Numbered from the stretch's first letter, positions 49,617-57,318 are shown. The stretch is 64,000 bases of DNA from Bacillus benzoevorans (GCF_014207535.1 NZ_JACHGK010000011.1:62001-126000), one strand, 5' to 3'. Numbers and translations are program-made. The notes: a model not told the origin generated them from the sequence alone.

Positions 49617-50042
49617 TCACGCCGTTTGCGACATTTGCGACACTTTAATCAATTTGTCTACAATGCTATCTTTAATCCGGCGAATATGTGTTTCTGATAA
49701 TCCCATATGTCTTGCTATCCATCGATACCCTTTCCCGTCCAGTATCCAATTTAAGACCTCGTATTCTCTTTCATCCGTAATCACATGAATCCGACTCTGA
49801 ATTTCCATCACCTTTTTTTCATATTTTTTTACGCTTGTCCAATATTTATTTCTTCTCACCACTTCACTTAGGACTGGATCGCTTGTGGTTCCCTGTGCCT
49901 TGGGTAAAGATGCTTCAATTCCATATTGCGCCGTTAATCTGCTATTTGGTTCATGCAATGTCTCTCTTGAAATTTTTATGGTGTTAATCATCCAATGATA
50001 ATTTTTTAGGAAATTTTCAATCTCTTGTTTATTCACTTCCAC
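49617..50042 (-). CDS. Sigma-70 region 4-like phage late regulator
   Basis: A 141-residue protein with a C-terminal helix-turn-helix like sigma region 4 (EYEVLNWILDGKGYRWIARH, MGLSETHIRRIKDSIVDKL). The N-terminal half is a charged coiled coil. Xpf/ArpU-type proteins of this size, located just before the terminase genes, switch on late transcription. GTG start at 50042; a second GTG two codons on is possible. Confidence 0.8.
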   Translation of the reverse strand: MEVNKQEIENFLKNYHWMINTIKISRETLHEPNSRLTAQYGIEASLPKAQGTTSDPVLSEVVRRNKYWTSVKKYEKKVMEIQSRIHVITDEREYEVLNWILDGKGYRWIARHMGLSETHIRRIKDSIVDKLIKVSQMSQTA

Positions 50043-50224
50043 GCACCGCCCTTTCCTCTGTGTAAAATGGGTTTGTCTGACTTCATGAGACTCCTTATAT
50101 CAGATTCCGTTAAAACCTCTGATTTGCGCTTTGTATGCTTCTGACGCGATTTACTTTTCTTAGGTGCTAACTCTGGATGCTGTTTGGTTAAATCCTTTAA
50201 TTGGTCTCTCATTGTTGGATTCAT
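50033..50224 (-). CDS. Small basic phage protein
   Basis: A 63-residue Lys-rich protein (RDQLKDLTKQHPELAPKKSK, RQKHTKRKSEVLTESDIRSL) ending HRGKGGAWK. It overlaps the late regulator start by ten bases and is probably coupled to it. Function unknown. Confidence 0.6.
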   Translation of the reverse strand: MNPTMRDQLKDLTKQHPELAPKKSKSRQKHTKRKSEVLTESDIRSLMKSDKPILHRGKGGAWK

Positions 50225-50251
50225 CTCCTCAGCTCCTTATGCATATAAAAA

Positions 50252-50291
50252 GACGCCGAATAAGGACATATTGCTGTCCAAATTCAGCGCC
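50252..50291 (-). terminator. Hairpin terminator between middle genes
   Basis: GGCG-TGAAT-GGACA pairs with TGTCC-ATTC-CGCC (one mismatch, two bulges), with CTTTTTAT following on the minus strand, about 50 bases after the membrane protein gene. Confidence 0.6.
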
Positions 50292-50338
50292 AATCTGTTT
50301 ACAGGTATGGCTTATTCAATTGTTATCCGAACTGTGTA

Positions 50339-50545
50339 TTACCATTTCTTGAAAAAATCATCATCAAATTCTTTCTCGATTTTTCTTTTTGTTCGACCAA
50401 AAATCATACCGACAACACCAAACCAAATGATGTAAATTGCCACTGCAATGATCTCTGGTAAAAGTACAAGCCACCAACTCCAACTTATTACTCCAAACAA
50501 TTTACAAATAACGAAAATTATCGTTAAAACTTCTAAAATACCCAT
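50339..50545 (-). CDS. Small two-helix membrane protein
   Basis: A 68-residue protein with two hydrophobic stretches (LEVLTIIFVICKLFGVI and WWLVLLPEIIAVAIYIIWFG) and a charged C-terminal tail (RTKRKIEKEFDDDFFKKW). AAAGGAGAGATATTA precedes the ATG. Possible exclusion or lysis-timing role; not recognised. Confidence 0.55.
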   Translation of the reverse strand: MGILEVLTIIFVICKLFGVISWSWWLVLLPEIIAVAIYIIWFGVVGMIFGRTKRKIEKEFDDDFFKKW

Positions 50546-50584
50546 TAATATCTCTCCTTTTGTTTAATTCGCATTTTCATTCAC

Positions 50585-50908
50585 TTAAGCAATCCCCTGG
50601 CTCTTCCACCGCAAATCCTCAGCTGCCATCGCAATAAATTCACTGTTTGTCGGCCTACTTGGCGAAAATGGATTATGAAACCAAGCTGATTGAATTGCAT
50701 ACCGGATAGCTCGTTCCACCCTGCTCCATTCAGTTTCATATTTTTCTGCAATGGTTGGATAAAGCTCTTTTGTGATAGCATTCAAATAACCTTCATTTTC
50801 ATACACCAACTTAATCGCTTCCCTTAGATACCGATATCCTCGTATGCTCGGCTTCATTTCATATTCGTGCAGCATTTGACTGATTCTTTTATCCAGTGTC
50901 ATTTCCAT
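50585..50908 (-). CDS. Stand-alone Spo0A C-terminal DNA-binding domain
   Basis: A 107-residue protein matching the effector domain of the sporulation master regulator Spo0A: HEYEMKPSIRGYRYLREAIK, LYPTIAEKYETEWSRVERAI, RYAIQSAW and RPTNSEFIAMAAEDLR. The recognition helix region (residues about 61-76) is almost as in Spo0A. The receiver domain is missing and the loop between AW and RPTNSEF is shortened. Without the receiver the domain should not need phosphorylation. It could bind 0A boxes in host or phage DNA and link phage choice to sporulation; that is inference. Confidence 0.88.
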   Translation of the reverse strand: MEMTLDKRISQMLHEYEMKPSIRGYRYLREAIKLVYENEGYLNAITKELYPTIAEKYETEWSRVERAIRYAIQSAWFHNPFSPSRPTNSEFIAMAAEDLRWKSQGIA

Positions 50909-50911
50909 TAC

Positions 50912-51190
50912 TCACACCGCCCCTTCTCTAAATGCGTTATTAACCAAATTAGAAAGATGATTTATCGCAGACTCTGATTCTGCTGATTTTTGATTCAACA
51001 CCTCAAAATAAGTAATAGACTCTGTTTTTATCTCTACAACATGCCCTTGGTCCCTGACAATGCCAATCCAACCCAAATTCCTAATAGCTGTTCCAACTAG
51101 AGCGACAGCTTCACCAAAGTTTTCAAACTCCTTTGTTTCGCTTACTACTCTATTTCCGACTATGTGATAACGTATAAAGAACTTTTCCAC
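50912..51190 (-). CDS. Hypothetical phage protein
   Basis: A 92-residue protein from GTG 51190 (MEKFFIRYHIVGNRVVSETK), with FGEAVALVGTAIRNLGWIGI in the middle and a helical end. It stops three bases before the Spo0A-like gene. Not recognised. Confidence 0.5.
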   Translation of the reverse strand: MEKFFIRYHIVGNRVVSETKEFENFGEAVALVGTAIRNLGWIGIVRDQGHVVEIKTESITYFEVLNQKSAESESAINHLSNLVNNAFREGAV

Positions 51191-51193
51191 TTG

Positions 51194-51373
51194 TCACACC
51201 GCCCTATTTGTTTTCGTCTCAATCCGTTTCGCTTTGCCATCATGCATCACAATCACTACTTCGCCGTATGCCGGCAATTCATGTTCTATTAATCTGCCAT
51301 CCTTCACGACATAAACGATATTATTTTGCATAAGATTTATTTCAGCCGTCATTTTTTCTGTATCTATAGTCAT
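51194..51373 (-). CDS. XtrA-like small phage protein
   Basis: A 59-residue protein: MTIDTEKMTAEINLMQNNIV, YVVKDGRLIEHELPAYGEVV, IVMHDGKAKRIETKT. The pattern of a short N-terminal helix followed by V-V-x-D-G-x-L-x-E-L-P-x-Y-G-E-x-x-I-V-x-H-x-G-K recalls XtrA of PBSX-type prophages. GGGGTGATTCTAC precedes the ATG; it ends just before the next gene's GTG. Confidence 0.6.
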   Translation of the reverse strand: MTIDTEKMTAEINLMQNNIVYVVKDGRLIEHELPAYGEVVIVMHDGKAKRIETKTNRAV

Positions 51374-51632
51374 GTAGAATCACCCCGTGTATAATGGTTG
51401 TATCGAATATTTACCAATGGTCGGGATGATTCCGGCTTTTTTTCGTTACATAACAGCGCTTGTGTAACGAATTTTTATTTTCCTTTAATAAATAAGGGTT
51501 TTATTTTTTATAACTTTCATTTTCAGTAATTATGTCTTAATTAAAACCGTTTAATTTCAATACATTTAGCTATTCCTACAGTTAGTCTGTTTTGTTACGA
51601 ATATCAATCGCGCTTTTTCATCGAAGAGTGTA
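51374..51632. other. Non-coding region with an inverted repeat
   Basis: About 260 AT-rich bases. A perfect CGTTACA / TGTAACG repeat (51444-51450 and 51463-51469) followed by AATTTTTATTTT on the plus strand is the only clear structure; a related TTGTTACGAAT occurs at about 51593-51603. It may be a control site. Confidence 0.4.
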
Positions 51633-51899
51633 TTAGTTATTGCACTCGCAACTATCCGCAATGTCCCTCCAAAACTCAACTTCTTTTTCTAACTTTTCAA
51701 TGAGTTTTTTATCTCCATTAGCTTGTGATTCTAATGCCAATATTTCAAAATGCTGTTTCTCTGCCTTTTCAGCACGTTCAATAAGCCAATCAACATCTTT
51801 ATGACTTATATGCCAAGATGGGAGCATTCCTTGTACAGTTACTTTCCCAACGGAATGTAATGCTTTTATTTCTTCTAATCGTGTTAATTTTTCTGTCAT
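51633..51899 (-). CDS. Hypothetical coiled-coil phage protein
   Basis: An 88-residue protein (MTEKLTRLEEIKALHSVGK, SWHISHKDVDWLIERAEKAE) with a C-terminal coiled coil (KLIEKLEKEVEFWRDIADSC). The phrase DVDWLIERAEK is common in small phage proteins of the replication region. AGGAGGAAGTATT precedes the ATG. Function unknown. Confidence 0.6.
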   Translation of the reverse strand: MTEKLTRLEEIKALHSVGKVTVQGMLPSWHISHKDVDWLIERAEKAEKQHFEILALESQANGDKKLIEKLEKEVEFWRDIADSCECNN

Positions 51900-51979
51900 A
51901 ATACTTCCTCCTTTACTGCACTCTTTCAGTCCAAAGTGTGTTTACTTATCAGTCCAATATCGGACCATTATCGGTCCAA

Positions 51980-52216
51980 TCAACCAAATCTACCGTGACT
52001 ACCTCTTTTACGTCCGTTCCGGTAGTGCTGAGGATCACTTTTCCGTTTATGCTGAAGCTGCTTATTCAATCCCTTGATCTCCTTATCCCGGTTCCTTAGC
52101 GCATTCCTTAACTGTCCATTTTCCCGTGCCAGCTGTTCTTTCTCCTGGTATAATCCCGCCATCTTTTGCTCATAATGTTTTGCTGTTTCTTCCATTAGCT
52201 GTTCGATGTCGTTCAT
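51980..52216 (-). CDS. Coiled-coil protein with basic C-terminal tail
   Basis: A 78-residue protein: a long coiled coil (ETAKHYEQKMAGLYQEKEQL, ENGQLRNALRNRDKEIKGLN) followed by a basic Gly/Arg tail (KRKSDPQHYRNGRKRGSHGR). It starts 15 bases after the methyltransferase gene. Likely binds nucleic acid or scaffolds a complex; not recognised. Confidence 0.55.
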   Translation of the reverse strand: MNDIEQLMEETAKHYEQKMAGLYQEKEQLARENGQLRNALRNRDKEIKGLNKQLQHKRKSDPQHYRNGRKRGSHGRFG

Positions 52217-52231
52217 TTCAGCAGCTCCTTT

Positions 52232-53593
52232 TTAATTTCCAACAGCCGTTTTGTATCGGCTTTCGTTTGAACAAAATTCAGGTAAATTCGCCCTAACTAA
52301 CGCATCGGCAAATGGTGGCGGCACTGCGTTCCCGCATCTGGCGACTTGCTCTGTTTTTGGATAAACCTTACCTGTGTAATCCTTGTCGATGATGTATTCC
52401 AGCGGGAACCCTTGGGCGTTGAATAATTCCCTCGGCTGCAGCATCCTCATGCCGATGTCTGTTATTCGGTAATTCTCACCTTTCACAGTCACTAGACCGA
52501 ATCTGTCTTTTGTCGTGATGGTATGCAAAGGACTATGCAATGACTGTCCAACATCGGATCCGTAATATTTTGTAAGAAAGGCAGCTACTAATGAATGATG
52601 GTCCTTAACTGTAATGGTGTGCAAAGGTTCTCTTAGACTTATCCCGGCGCCTGTATAATTACCGCCATAATTCTTAGCCAGGAAGGCTGTTACAAGTCCA
52701 AATCTATTCGCTGTAGGTATTGTTGCTAATGGTTCATAAAGTCCGCTTGCTCTTGTCTCACTGCCTTGGTGAGTATAATAATGTTGAATGAAACATGCCT
52801 TGTCATTAACTATAAAAGGCTCGTTTGATTCTAAAATAAACTTTTGGATGCCCCTACCTATCCGGAGCATAGTGTTTTTAGCTAACGGCTTTTTTCTTTC
52901 GAAAATAGAAGGTGTTCCAATTGACCAATCAATAACCTCACTTGCCGTTCTCCAAGGCTTTAACTTTCCTGTTTTGACAGCTAAACTTTCCGGATCCCCA
53001 TGAGTAGGCTTTGGCCAAACAATCGGCTTCCCATCACATCTAGCAATCATAAAGAATCGTTTTCTAGTTGTTGGGGCACCATAATCACATGCTCTTAATT
53101 CCCGGAAATCAACTTCATAGCCTAATGATTTCAAAGCCTTCACAAATGAATTGAATGTTTTTCCCTTTTTATCAGGATCCGGATATCCACCCTTTAAAGG
53201 TCCCCAGGTTTTAAACTCTTCCACATTCTCCAACATAATGACACGCGGCTTTACCGCGATCGCCCATTTAACAGCTATCCATGCCAGACCCCGAATCTTC
53301 TTGCTGACAGGCTTTCCGCCCTTTGCCTTGCTGAAATGTTTGCAATCGGGGCTAAACCAAGCCAGACCTACTTTTCTTCCCTTCACAGCCTTTGCTGGAT
53401 CCACGTCCCATACGTTTTCGCAATAATGTTCCGTATCCGGATGATTAGCTTTATGCAAAGCAATAGCAGCTGGGTCATGGTTAATGGCGATGTCAACACT
53501 CAATCCCGTTGCCATTTCTATACCCGTACTGGCGCCACCGCCGCCGGCAAAATTATCAACAATAATTTCCCTAAATAAGTCTAACTGCCGCAA
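52232..53593 (-). CDS. DNA (cytosine-5) methyltransferase, orphan phage type
   Basis: A 453-residue C5-methyltransferase. Motif I is NFAGGGGASTG, motif IV FSPDCKHFSKAKGG (Pro-Asp-Cys in place of the common Pro-Cys), motif VI MLENVEEF, motif VIII GAPTTRKRFFMIARC, motif IX LQPRELFNAQGFP and motif X GNAVPPPFADAL. The catalytic Cys is present. No restriction enzyme lies nearby, so it probably protects phage DNA. TTG start at 53593 after GAGGTGATAAA. The target site cannot be read from sequence. Confidence 0.92.
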   Translation of the reverse strand: MRQLDLFREIIVDNFAGGGGASTGIEMATGLSVDIAINHDPAAIALHKANHPDTEHYCENVWDVDPAKAVKGRKVGLAWFSPDCKHFSKAKGGKPVSKKIRGLAWIAVKWAIAVKPRVIMLENVEEFKTWGPLKGGYPDPDKKGKTFNSFVKALKSLGYEVDFRELRACDYGAPTTRKRFFMIARCDGKPIVWPKPTHGDPESLAVKTGKLKPWRTASEVIDWSIGTPSIFERKKPLAKNTMLRIGRGIQKFILESNEPFIVNDKACFIQHYYTHQGSETRASGLYEPLATIPTANRFGLVTAFLAKNYGGNYTGAGISLREPLHTITVKDHHSLVAAFLTKYYGSDVGQSLHSPLHTITTKDRFGLVTVKGENYRITDIGMRMLQPRELFNAQGFPLEYIIDKDYTGKVYPKTEQVARCGNAVPPPFADALVRANLPEFCSNESRYKTAVGN

Positions 53594-53597
53594 TTTA

Positions 53598-53762
53598 TCA
53601 CCTCATTTTCGCTATTTTCATTCCTCCCAGTGTCTTACAATCCCATCCATACCGATTGGAACATCTTTTATGATTCCGGCAATGGAGAAGGCAGGTCATG
53701 AGCCTGTCCTCCTTCACCATCCATGCCGCCCGGTCGTCAGCGATAATCACCTGAGCATTCAT
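53598..53762 (-). CDS. Small Cys/His-containing phage protein
   Basis: A 54-residue protein (MNAQVIIADDRAAWMVKEDR, LLHCRNHKRCSNRYGWDC). The C-x3-H-x2-C and later Cys suggest a small metal site. The ATG overlaps the previous stop (TCATGA), which supports the start over an upstream in-frame ATG at 53801. Not recognised. Confidence 0.5.
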   Translation of the reverse strand: MNAQVIIADDRAAWMVKEDRLMTCLLHCRNHKRCSNRYGWDCKTLGGMKIAKMR

Positions 53763-53929
53763 GATAATGTACTCAATTTCGCTTTGATTTCTGCCAGCCA
53801 TTCATGCTGCCGCAAATCGATTAGTAAGCCGGCCAACGATAGTAATTGCTCCTTATCCAGTTCGATATCTAAGGTGTCTTGTTTATTTCCTAATAACCTT
53901 GCATAATAGCGTTCTGCATAGTCGTCCAT
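53759..53929 (-). CDS. Small hypothetical phage protein
   Basis: A 56-residue protein (MDDYAERYYARLLGNKQDTL, DIELDKEQLLSLAGLLIDLR, QHEWLAEIKAKLSTLS). GGAGGGCGGCAACG precedes the ATG and the stop overlaps the next start. Mostly helical; function unknown. Confidence 0.55.
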   Translation of the reverse strand: MDDYAERYYARLLGNKQDTLDIELDKEQLLSLAGLLIDLRQHEWLAEIKAKLSTLS

Positions 53930-53949
53930 CGTTGCCGCCCTCCTTTTTA

Positions 53950-54663
53950 TTAAGCGATAATAACCACTTTTCCGTTTTCAATTTCAGTTTTCAAAGCTTG
54001 CTCTAAATATTCTTTAATATTTTTCATGGCAGCTAGTTTCCAAGCGCCTCCATCAGCTTCAAATAATGTGCATCTTGGACCGTTTTGCATTCTGAATATA
54101 AAATCACTCTCAGGTTGTTCCACTTCAACAAATGTACGATATGGAGCTAATACAACGGGATTTGGTACTTGAACTGTCGCAACGGTTGCGACTCCGACTT
54201 TTGCTTGTACAGCCTGGGAAACACCGTCATCACCAATTTGTCTTACATTTTCCTCTTTTATGTTCCCGACTACTTTCAGCATGATATCCCGATCTTCGTT
54301 TTTAACGAATGCGGACTGGAGCTTGATATTAAACTCTTCCGCATCGTACCAGCGGTCAAAATGGAATGATGGGACCATGGCTTTCGCTTGAATGTACTCA
54401 TTGCGGTTATAGTTCCCGTTAAAAGGACTGAATGCGACGACCTCTGTCGGACTGACTACATGAACCATTCTCTTCTCAAATCCATCATCATCGAAATTTG
54501 AAATAAGATACTCAGCTAATCCAGATAGGCTTCTTACTTCCAGTTGGTCTGGTGTTGCTTCTTTGATTAGGTGCAGTGGTTGAGTTGAATAATCTTGATT
54601 TCCTACAGTTTGTACTTCTGCTGTTCCTAAATTGACAATGTATTGAAGAGCTTCTTTAATCAT
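53950..54663 (-). CDS. Phage protein resembling DUF2303/YfdQ
   Basis: A 237-residue protein; ATG 54663 is preferred over 54669 because GGAGG is seven bases away. The C-terminal half carries GVSQAVQAKVGVATVATVQV, VPNPVVLAPYRTFVEVEQPE and SDFIFRMQNG, a pattern I associate with DUF2303 (YfdQ) proteins encoded near phage replication genes. Function unknown; the neighbourhood includes RusA and a MazG-like gene. Confidence 0.6.
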   Translation of the reverse strand: MIKEALQYIVNLGTAEVQTVGNQDYSTQPLHLIKEATPDQLEVRSLSGLAEYLISNFDDDGFEKRMVHVVSPTEVVAFSPFNGNYNRNEYIQAKAMVPSFHFDRWYDAEEFNIKLQSAFVKNEDRDIMLKVVGNIKEENVRQIGDDGVSQAVQAKVGVATVATVQVPNPVVLAPYRTFVEVEQPESDFIFRMQNGPRCTLFEADGGAWKLAAMKNIKEYLEQALKTEIENGKVVIIA

Positions 54664-54701
54664 TTTCATTCCTCCATATTTTCATTTAATATTTTGATAG
54701 A

Positions 54702-55073
54702 TTAGTTTTTAAAGCTAATAACCTTAGAGCCAACATCGTCATGAACTTCGCCTGTTTCTACATCAAGATAAGTTTGACCTTTGATTCCTGACTTTAATTC
54801 TGCACCTGATGCTTTACCGTTGTTATCAAGATCCATTAAAATTTTTGCCTCGATTGGTTCCGCCGGCGCAAGTGTGCTTTTTGCCATGACATTGGTTAAA
54901 ATGACATCCCTCTTGTTATCAGCAGATAGCGTAATGGTTAAAGTGAGCTTTCTTTTTTTCTTTGCATCCGTGTTAGGAACGGCAATGTTTTCTAAAACTT
55001 TTTGAAGTTCTTCATTTGCTCTCTCAGCAAGAGCGCCGTTTGCAAATGTGTTTAAATCGATTTTGATTGGCAT
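54702..55073 (-). CDS. Phage protein of the so-called replication terminator family
   Basis: A 123-residue protein: MPIKIDLNTFANGALAERAN, NTDAKKKRKLTLTITLSADN, KSTLAPAEPIEAKI and VHDDVGSKVISFKN. Proteins with this pattern are often labelled replication terminator protein in Firmicutes phages, a name without direct support that I know of. It lies beside recombination and replication genes. GGAGGGTTAATCA precedes the ATG. Confidence 0.6.
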   Translation of the reverse strand: MPIKIDLNTFANGALAERANEELQKVLENIAVPNTDAKKKRKLTLTITLSADNKRDVILTNVMAKSTLAPAEPIEAKILMDLDNNGKASGAELKSGIKGQTYLDVETGEVHDDVGSKVISFKN

Positions 55074-55076
55074 TGA

Positions 55077-55496
55077 TTAACCCTCCTGAATTTCTTTTAT
55101 GGATACTTCAATCCGTGGAGTCTCGCTGTACCACTTGCTTATATGTAAATCCACGACTTGACTATCATCTTTCCAAATGACGGATTTTAGTGCATCCTTT
55201 ATACCCTTAACGTAATTATCAACATCGGGCTTTGTGACCGGACGCAACTCTCCTTTTTCGGCTGCCATGGTCTTTTTCTTGCTGAAACTTTTTAAACTAG
55301 GTTTATAGATATTTACTTTCATAGCCAACGGTCCGTCTAATAGAGAAGGCGGCCGATGCTCTGAAGCTACTAATCTGACATATTTTTTGAAGTCCCTCGA
55401 CTTGGCCGGGTCATACATTCTAACGTTTCCGTTTACCGTGGTTGCCCGCGGCCGCCCCTGCGCTACTGGTGTCCCGTACACTGTGAATTTAATCAT
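55077..55496 (-). CDS. rusA: RusA family Holliday junction resolvase
   Basis: A 139-residue RusA. The N-terminal strand block MIKFTVYGTPVAQGRPRAT is followed by the catalytic region TKPDVDNYVKGIKDALKSVI with WKDDSQVVDLHISKW, giving the three essential aspartates. It resolves Holliday junctions as a dimer during phage recombination and before packaging. It overlaps the MazG-like gene by eight bases. Confidence 0.92.
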   Translation of the reverse strand: MIKFTVYGTPVAQGRPRATTVNGNVRMYDPAKSRDFKKYVRLVASEHRPPSLLDGPLAMKVNIYKPSLKSFSKKKTMAAEKGELRPVTKPDVDNYVKGIKDALKSVIWKDDSQVVDLHISKWYSETPRIEVSIKEIQEG

Positions 55497-55752
55497 TCAT
55501 AACGCCACGTTCCTCAGCCACCTGCTCCGCCATCCTGACCGCCTCAGCTGCCACTTGTACAAGTTCCTCGTACAGATTTGCTTTATTTTTAGTCTGCAAT
55601 GCCGTTCCCACTTCTCCGACTTCCTCCACTAGTACCGGAAAGCGTTCAAGCAAACTCAATGTATCTGGATGGATTCTGTCCTGCCGCGCCCGTTCCATTC
55701 CGACATCCACAAGAACATCATTTGTCAGATGGTTAAATTTAATCACGCCCAT
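55489..55752 (-). CDS. MazG-like nucleotide pyrophosphohydrolase-type protein
   Basis: An 87-residue protein MGVIKFNHLTNDVLVDVGME with the helical pattern FPVLVEEVGEVGTALQTKN and LYEELVQVAAEAVRMAEQVA, i.e. the EExxE and following ExxxA helices of MazG-like enzymes. Such proteins hydrolyse nucleoside triphosphates; in phages they may adjust nucleotide pools or ppGpp signalling. The start at 55752 is the most likely; an upstream in-frame codon at 55791 lies inside the previous gene. Confidence 0.65.
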   Translation of the reverse strand: MGVIKFNHLTNDVLVDVGMERARQDRIHPDTLSLLERFPVLVEEVGEVGTALQTKNKANLYEELVQVAAEAVRMAEQVAEERGVMND

Positions 55753-55855
55753 ATCCGTACACTCTCCTGTCCAATTCGAATAAAGAATCATAGCGATATT
55801 CTGTAAATCTTGCTAAATAATAAAGTTGCTGAAGTGTTGCCTTTTTGAAATTCAT
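55739..55855 (-). CDS. Small conserved phage peptide
   Basis: A 38-residue frame MNFKKATLQQLYYLARFTEY ending RVYGYGRD. The start pattern M-x-x-K-x-A-T-L-x-x-L-x-x-x-A recalls a family of very short phage proteins. It overlaps the MazG-like start and the preceding gene's end by a few bases. Confidence 0.5.
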   Translation of the reverse strand: MNFKKATLQQLYYLARFTEYRYDSLFELDRRVYGYGRD

Positions 55856-56208
55856 CCAGACACCACCCGATGCTTAGACAATCCAAGATACTGCAACATT
55901 TTTCTAAAAGATGTGTCACTCATTCCCAGCGCTTCTCGAATATCAGATTTTCTAACATTCTGTTTCACAAGATAAGCGATTTCGGATGTTGTCATATCCT
56001 CTCCTTTTGCTAAAATGCGTTTTAATAACTCTGGTTTATTATCATCAATTAACGGTCTCAACTGCGCAAATCGTTCATATACCTGGCATCCAGTACATAA
56101 TCTTGCATGCACTTCTTTTTTTAGAACTTGTCTATTTGGTATTTTTCTTTCGCATCCATCGCATTGGTTAAGCAAATGACAGATGCGTAACATGGTTTGA
56201 TTAGCCAC
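55852..56208 (-). CDS. Zinc-ribbon plus helix-turn-helix phage regulator
   Basis: A 118-residue protein from GTG 56208 (eight bases after GGAGG). A four-Cys zinc ribbon (CDGCERK ... CTGCQVYERF) is followed by a winged-helix-like C-terminal half (MTTSEIAYLVKQNVRKSDIR, EALGMSDTSFRKMLQYLGLS). It probably binds DNA. The start overlaps the preceding stop by eight bases. Confidence 0.6.
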   Translation of the reverse strand: MANQTMLRICHLLNQCDGCERKIPNRQVLKKEVHARLCTGCQVYERFAQLRPLIDDNKPELLKRILAKGEDMTTSEIAYLVKQNVRKSDIREALGMSDTSFRKMLQYLGLSKHRVVSG

Positions 56209-56410
56209 CAAAAAATCCTCCTTTTCTCGCTTCAATCCTTTTATTTCGTGATAGATGCAGAAGCGCTAAGAATATTTCATCTGGTTCTCTTTCTAAATAC
56301 TCGGACATATAATAAACGCTGAAGCCTTTTTTCCACATTTCAACGATTTCTCGCAATTCATACCTATCGAAAATGAAATCTAAGCCCTCTAAAACTATGA
56401 CTTTATTCAC
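56201..56410 (-). CDS. Small hypothetical phage protein
   Basis: A 69-residue helical protein: MNKVIVLEGLDFIFDRYELR, EMWKKGFSVYYMSEYLEREP, DEIFLALLHLSRNKRIEARK. The middle reads like a helix-turn-helix without a clear match. It is coupled to the zinc-ribbon gene. Unknown. Confidence 0.55.
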   Translation of the reverse strand: MNKVIVLEGLDFIFDRYELREIVEMWKKGFSVYYMSEYLEREPDEIFLALLHLSRNKRIEARKGGFFGG

Positions 56411-56411
56411 A

Positions 56412-57068
56412 TTAATCCATACCCCAATATTTTATTTCAGCTTCTTTTCTAGCCTTCGCGGCTTCTTCAAGAGTATCGAATGTTCCAAGATGTGAGAATT
56501 TTCCTCTGTATTTAATTTGCGCTTTAAATTTCCGTTCTCTTTTTGACCAATGCACACCTCTGACTCCGGTGTTATTGTTTTTCTGGAGACGTTTATTAAT
56601 CGCTTGTTGCGTAAGGTCAGCCCATCGGCAATTAGACGGCTCGTAATTACCATTTACATCAATACGATCTAGCGTATAGGATAAAGTTGGCCTTTTACCC
56701 ATATCACTCAGAAAGGACTCAAAGCTATTTCTCCATCTCTTGCAAACTTTTATGCCTCTACCTCCATACCTTTCGTAGTTGTTCACACTTTCATCCTCAC
56801 AACGCGTAATCATGCTTCGCCACGAACGATATTCGGGTGAATTTTTTGCTGTGTGGCCATGTTTAAAGTTAGCGTTAGATGTTTTTTCTTTTTGGAGGCA
56901 TCCGCAACTTTTACTAACTCCCCTTTTCAATGAATTTCCAGCAACTACAGTTACGTTTCCACATTCACATTTGCATCGCCAATATGAATTTGTGTCTTTC
57001 ATAGAATCAAACTCTAAAACTGTCAATCGGCCAAAAATTTCTCCAGCCAAATTCATTCGTTTAGCCAT
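56412..57068 (-). CDS. Free-standing HNH-type endonuclease with AP2 domain (third copy)
   Basis: A 218-residue close relative of the gene at 38612: zinc ribbon CKCECGNVTVVAG and SKSCGCL, core YERYGGRGIKVCKRW and YTLDRIDVNGNYEPSNCRWA, and an AP2 domain TGVRGVHWSKRERKFKAQIK with LGTFDTLEEAAKARKEAE. It sits between early genes. GGTGGTATTGATAA precedes the ATG. A mobile homing-type element. Confidence 0.85.
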   Translation of the reverse strand: MAKRMNLAGEIFGRLTVLEFDSMKDTNSYWRCKCECGNVTVVAGNSLKRGVSKSCGCLQKEKTSNANFKHGHTAKNSPEYRSWRSMITRCEDESVNNYERYGGRGIKVCKRWRNSFESFLSDMGKRPTLSYTLDRIDVNGNYEPSNCRWADLTQQAINKRLQKNNNTGVRGVHWSKRERKFKAQIKYRGKFSHLGTFDTLEEAAKARKEAEIKYWGMD

Positions 57069-57145
57069 TTATCAATACCACCTATCACACGATTCATTCT
57101 AGGGCTTCGCAATTCTATTGTTTTAGATAGTTTGCTAACTGCCAT
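57053..57145 (-). CDS. Short frame upstream of the HNH gene
   Basis: A 30-residue frame MAVSKLSKTIELRSPRMNRV with GGTGGTTCTA before the ATG, ending inside the HNH gene. It may be a real small gene or the broken start of a gene interrupted by the HNH insertion. Confidence 0.3.
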   Translation of the reverse strand: MAVSKLSKTIELRSPRMNRVIGGIDKWLNE

Positions 57146-57206
57146 TAGAACCACCTTTCATAAGCGTAATTTTTGTGATTTTTTGCGTTAATTCATCGGA
57201 ATGTGG

Positions 57207-57290
57207 TTAGTTTTTGCATCCACACAAAGGACATTTCCCCTCGTAATCCTTGTTGTATTCATATCTGCACTCATTACACTTGTTGTCCAT
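57207..57290 (-). CDS. Tiny zinc-ribbon peptide
   Basis: A 27-residue peptide MDNKCNECRYEYNKDYEGKC continuing PLCGCKN, with two C-x2-C knuckles fit for one zinc. No strong ribosome binding site, but the compact zinc-ribbon pattern is unlikely to arise by chance and recurs in phage early regions. Confidence 0.5.
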   Translation of the reverse strand: MDNKCNECRYEYNKDYEGKCPLCGCKN

Positions 57291-57318
57291 AATCGTTTTC
57301 ACTCCCTCACTCTTTACG

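Noticed and set aside
51391..51400. TATAAT-containing plus-strand promoter
   Set aside because: No suitable -35 and no downstream plus-strand gene or structure except the inverted repeat; probably chance in AT-rich DNA.
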